Positions 6,565 through 6,809 of a DNA stretch of 6,809 bases are shown here, one piece after another. The position numbers and the translations under genes are program-made. Each line of letters opens with the position of its first letter. Positions within the stretch are counted from its first letter, which is position 1. The notes below the pieces were generated by a model. It was not told where the DNA came from. It saw only the letters and a program-made list of their open reading frames with translations, and searched no databases. Origin of the DNA: Flavobacteriales bacterium UBA4585 (lineage in GTDB: Bacteria; Bacteroidota; Bacteroidia; Flavobacteriales; Schleiferiaceae); NCBI GenBank assembly GCA_949487015.1, contig CATAQZ010000146.1:1-6809 (forward strand), given 5' to 3'.

Positions 6565-6809
6565 ATGCAGCGTAAAAATCTCAAATATTTACTCCCACTA
6601 GTTGTGGGAGCTTTGATTGTTTTAGGGTTTAAATGGTTCGGCCCAGAAGAAGAAAAAGAGGCCGTAATCTTTTCGTTAGTACGCGATGCCCTGACGAATG
6701 TGCATTTACAGCCTAAAGAGGTAGACGATGCTCTGAGTCAACAAGTGTATGAAAATTACCTGAACACCTTAGATTACAACAAACTGTTTCTAACCCAGAA
6801 TGAGGTGGG
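6565..6809 (+). CDS. prc: Carboxy-terminal processing protease (Prc/Tsp family), N-terminal part only
   Basis: Prc/Tsp proteases are PDZ-containing serine peptidases that act in the periplasm, trimming or degrading proteins by their C-termini. Only the first 81 codons are in the window; PDZ and catalytic Ser/Lys regions lie beyond the right edge. From the ATG at 6565 the protein begins MQRKNLKYLLPLVVGALIVL: a short basic stretch, then a hydrophobic segment (about 8-22) that is a membrane anchor or uncleaved signal. The following region, with VHLQPKEVDDALSQQVYENY and LDYNKLFLTQNEV, resembles the N-terminal domain of this family, whose members typically read 'hY.pk.iDD.fS..vy..yL..LD.nK.fFL'. 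An in-frame ATG at 6550 would add five residues. I prefer 6565 because the basic residues then directly precede the anchor and because a weak -7-like TACCTTGC at 6535-6542 would leave almost no leader for 6550. It diverges from tig. The family call rests on resemblance recalled from homologues. Confidence 0.78.
   Translation, partial: MQRKNLKYLLPLVVGALIVLGFKWFGPEEEKEAVIFSLVRDALTNVHLQPKEVDDALSQQVYENYLNTLDYNKLFLTQNEV

Noticed and set aside
6333..6575. 80-codon plus-strand open frame spanning the tig start and the intergenic region
   Set aside because: It overlaps the conserved tig N-terminus antisense and runs into the start of the prc gene in another frame; no supporting features.
1..6809. 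Search for mobile elements, CRISPR arrays, tRNA or rRNA genes, toxin-antitoxin or defence systems
   Set aside because: No repeats, terminal inverted repeats, RNA gene motifs or accessory genes were seen; the window is filled by core housekeeping genes with similar base composition.

Overview
The window is a stretch of core, vertically inherited chromosome from a member of the Bacteroidota, most likely order Flavobacteriales. Three things support this. Proteins of every gene have the form usual in that phylum: YebC begins MGRAFEFRK, trigger factor carries GFRPGKVP, RecA carries IDAEHAFDR, and endonuclease III lacks the cluster cysteines. The promoters upstream of recA and tig contain the Bacteroidota -7 element TAnnTTTG, with a TTTG -33 element at recA. 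No clear Shine-Dalgarno sequence stands out before the gene starts I checked; the leaders are A/T rich. There are no rRNA or tRNA genes, insertion sequences, CRISPR arrays or phage genes, and no gap without a gene is longer than about 160 bases.

Layout. Left block (1-1487, minus strand): bcp (thiol peroxidase), then recA, which runs off the left edge and has its own promoter in the 99-base gap. Divergent from bcp, on the plus strand, are nth (endonuclease III) and, 40 bases on, yebC. yebC ends at a GC-rich hairpin flanked by A and T runs, which can terminate transcription from both sides. Right block (3096-6391, minus strand): an operon transcribed tig - clpP - clpX, with clpP and clpX overlapping by one base (TAATG). 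Divergent from tig, on the plus strand, is the first part of a membrane-anchored carboxy-terminal processing protease (Prc/Tsp family), cut by the right edge.

How the genes fit together. The left block concerns oxidative stress and DNA repair: peroxide removal (Bcp), excision of oxidised pyrimidines (Nth) and recombinational repair (RecA). The right block concerns protein quality control: ribosome-bound folding (trigger factor), cytosolic unfolding and degradation (ClpXP), and probably envelope proteolysis (Prc). YebC sits between them; its family affects transcription or translation.

I found no undescribed multi-gene system. The points worth a second look are modest: an iron-sulfur-less endonuclease III, a palindrome inside the recA promoter, a degenerate peptidyl-prolyl isomerase domain in trigger factor, a variant ClpP-docking loop in ClpX, and a hairpin at the predicted 5' end of the tig operon mRNA.
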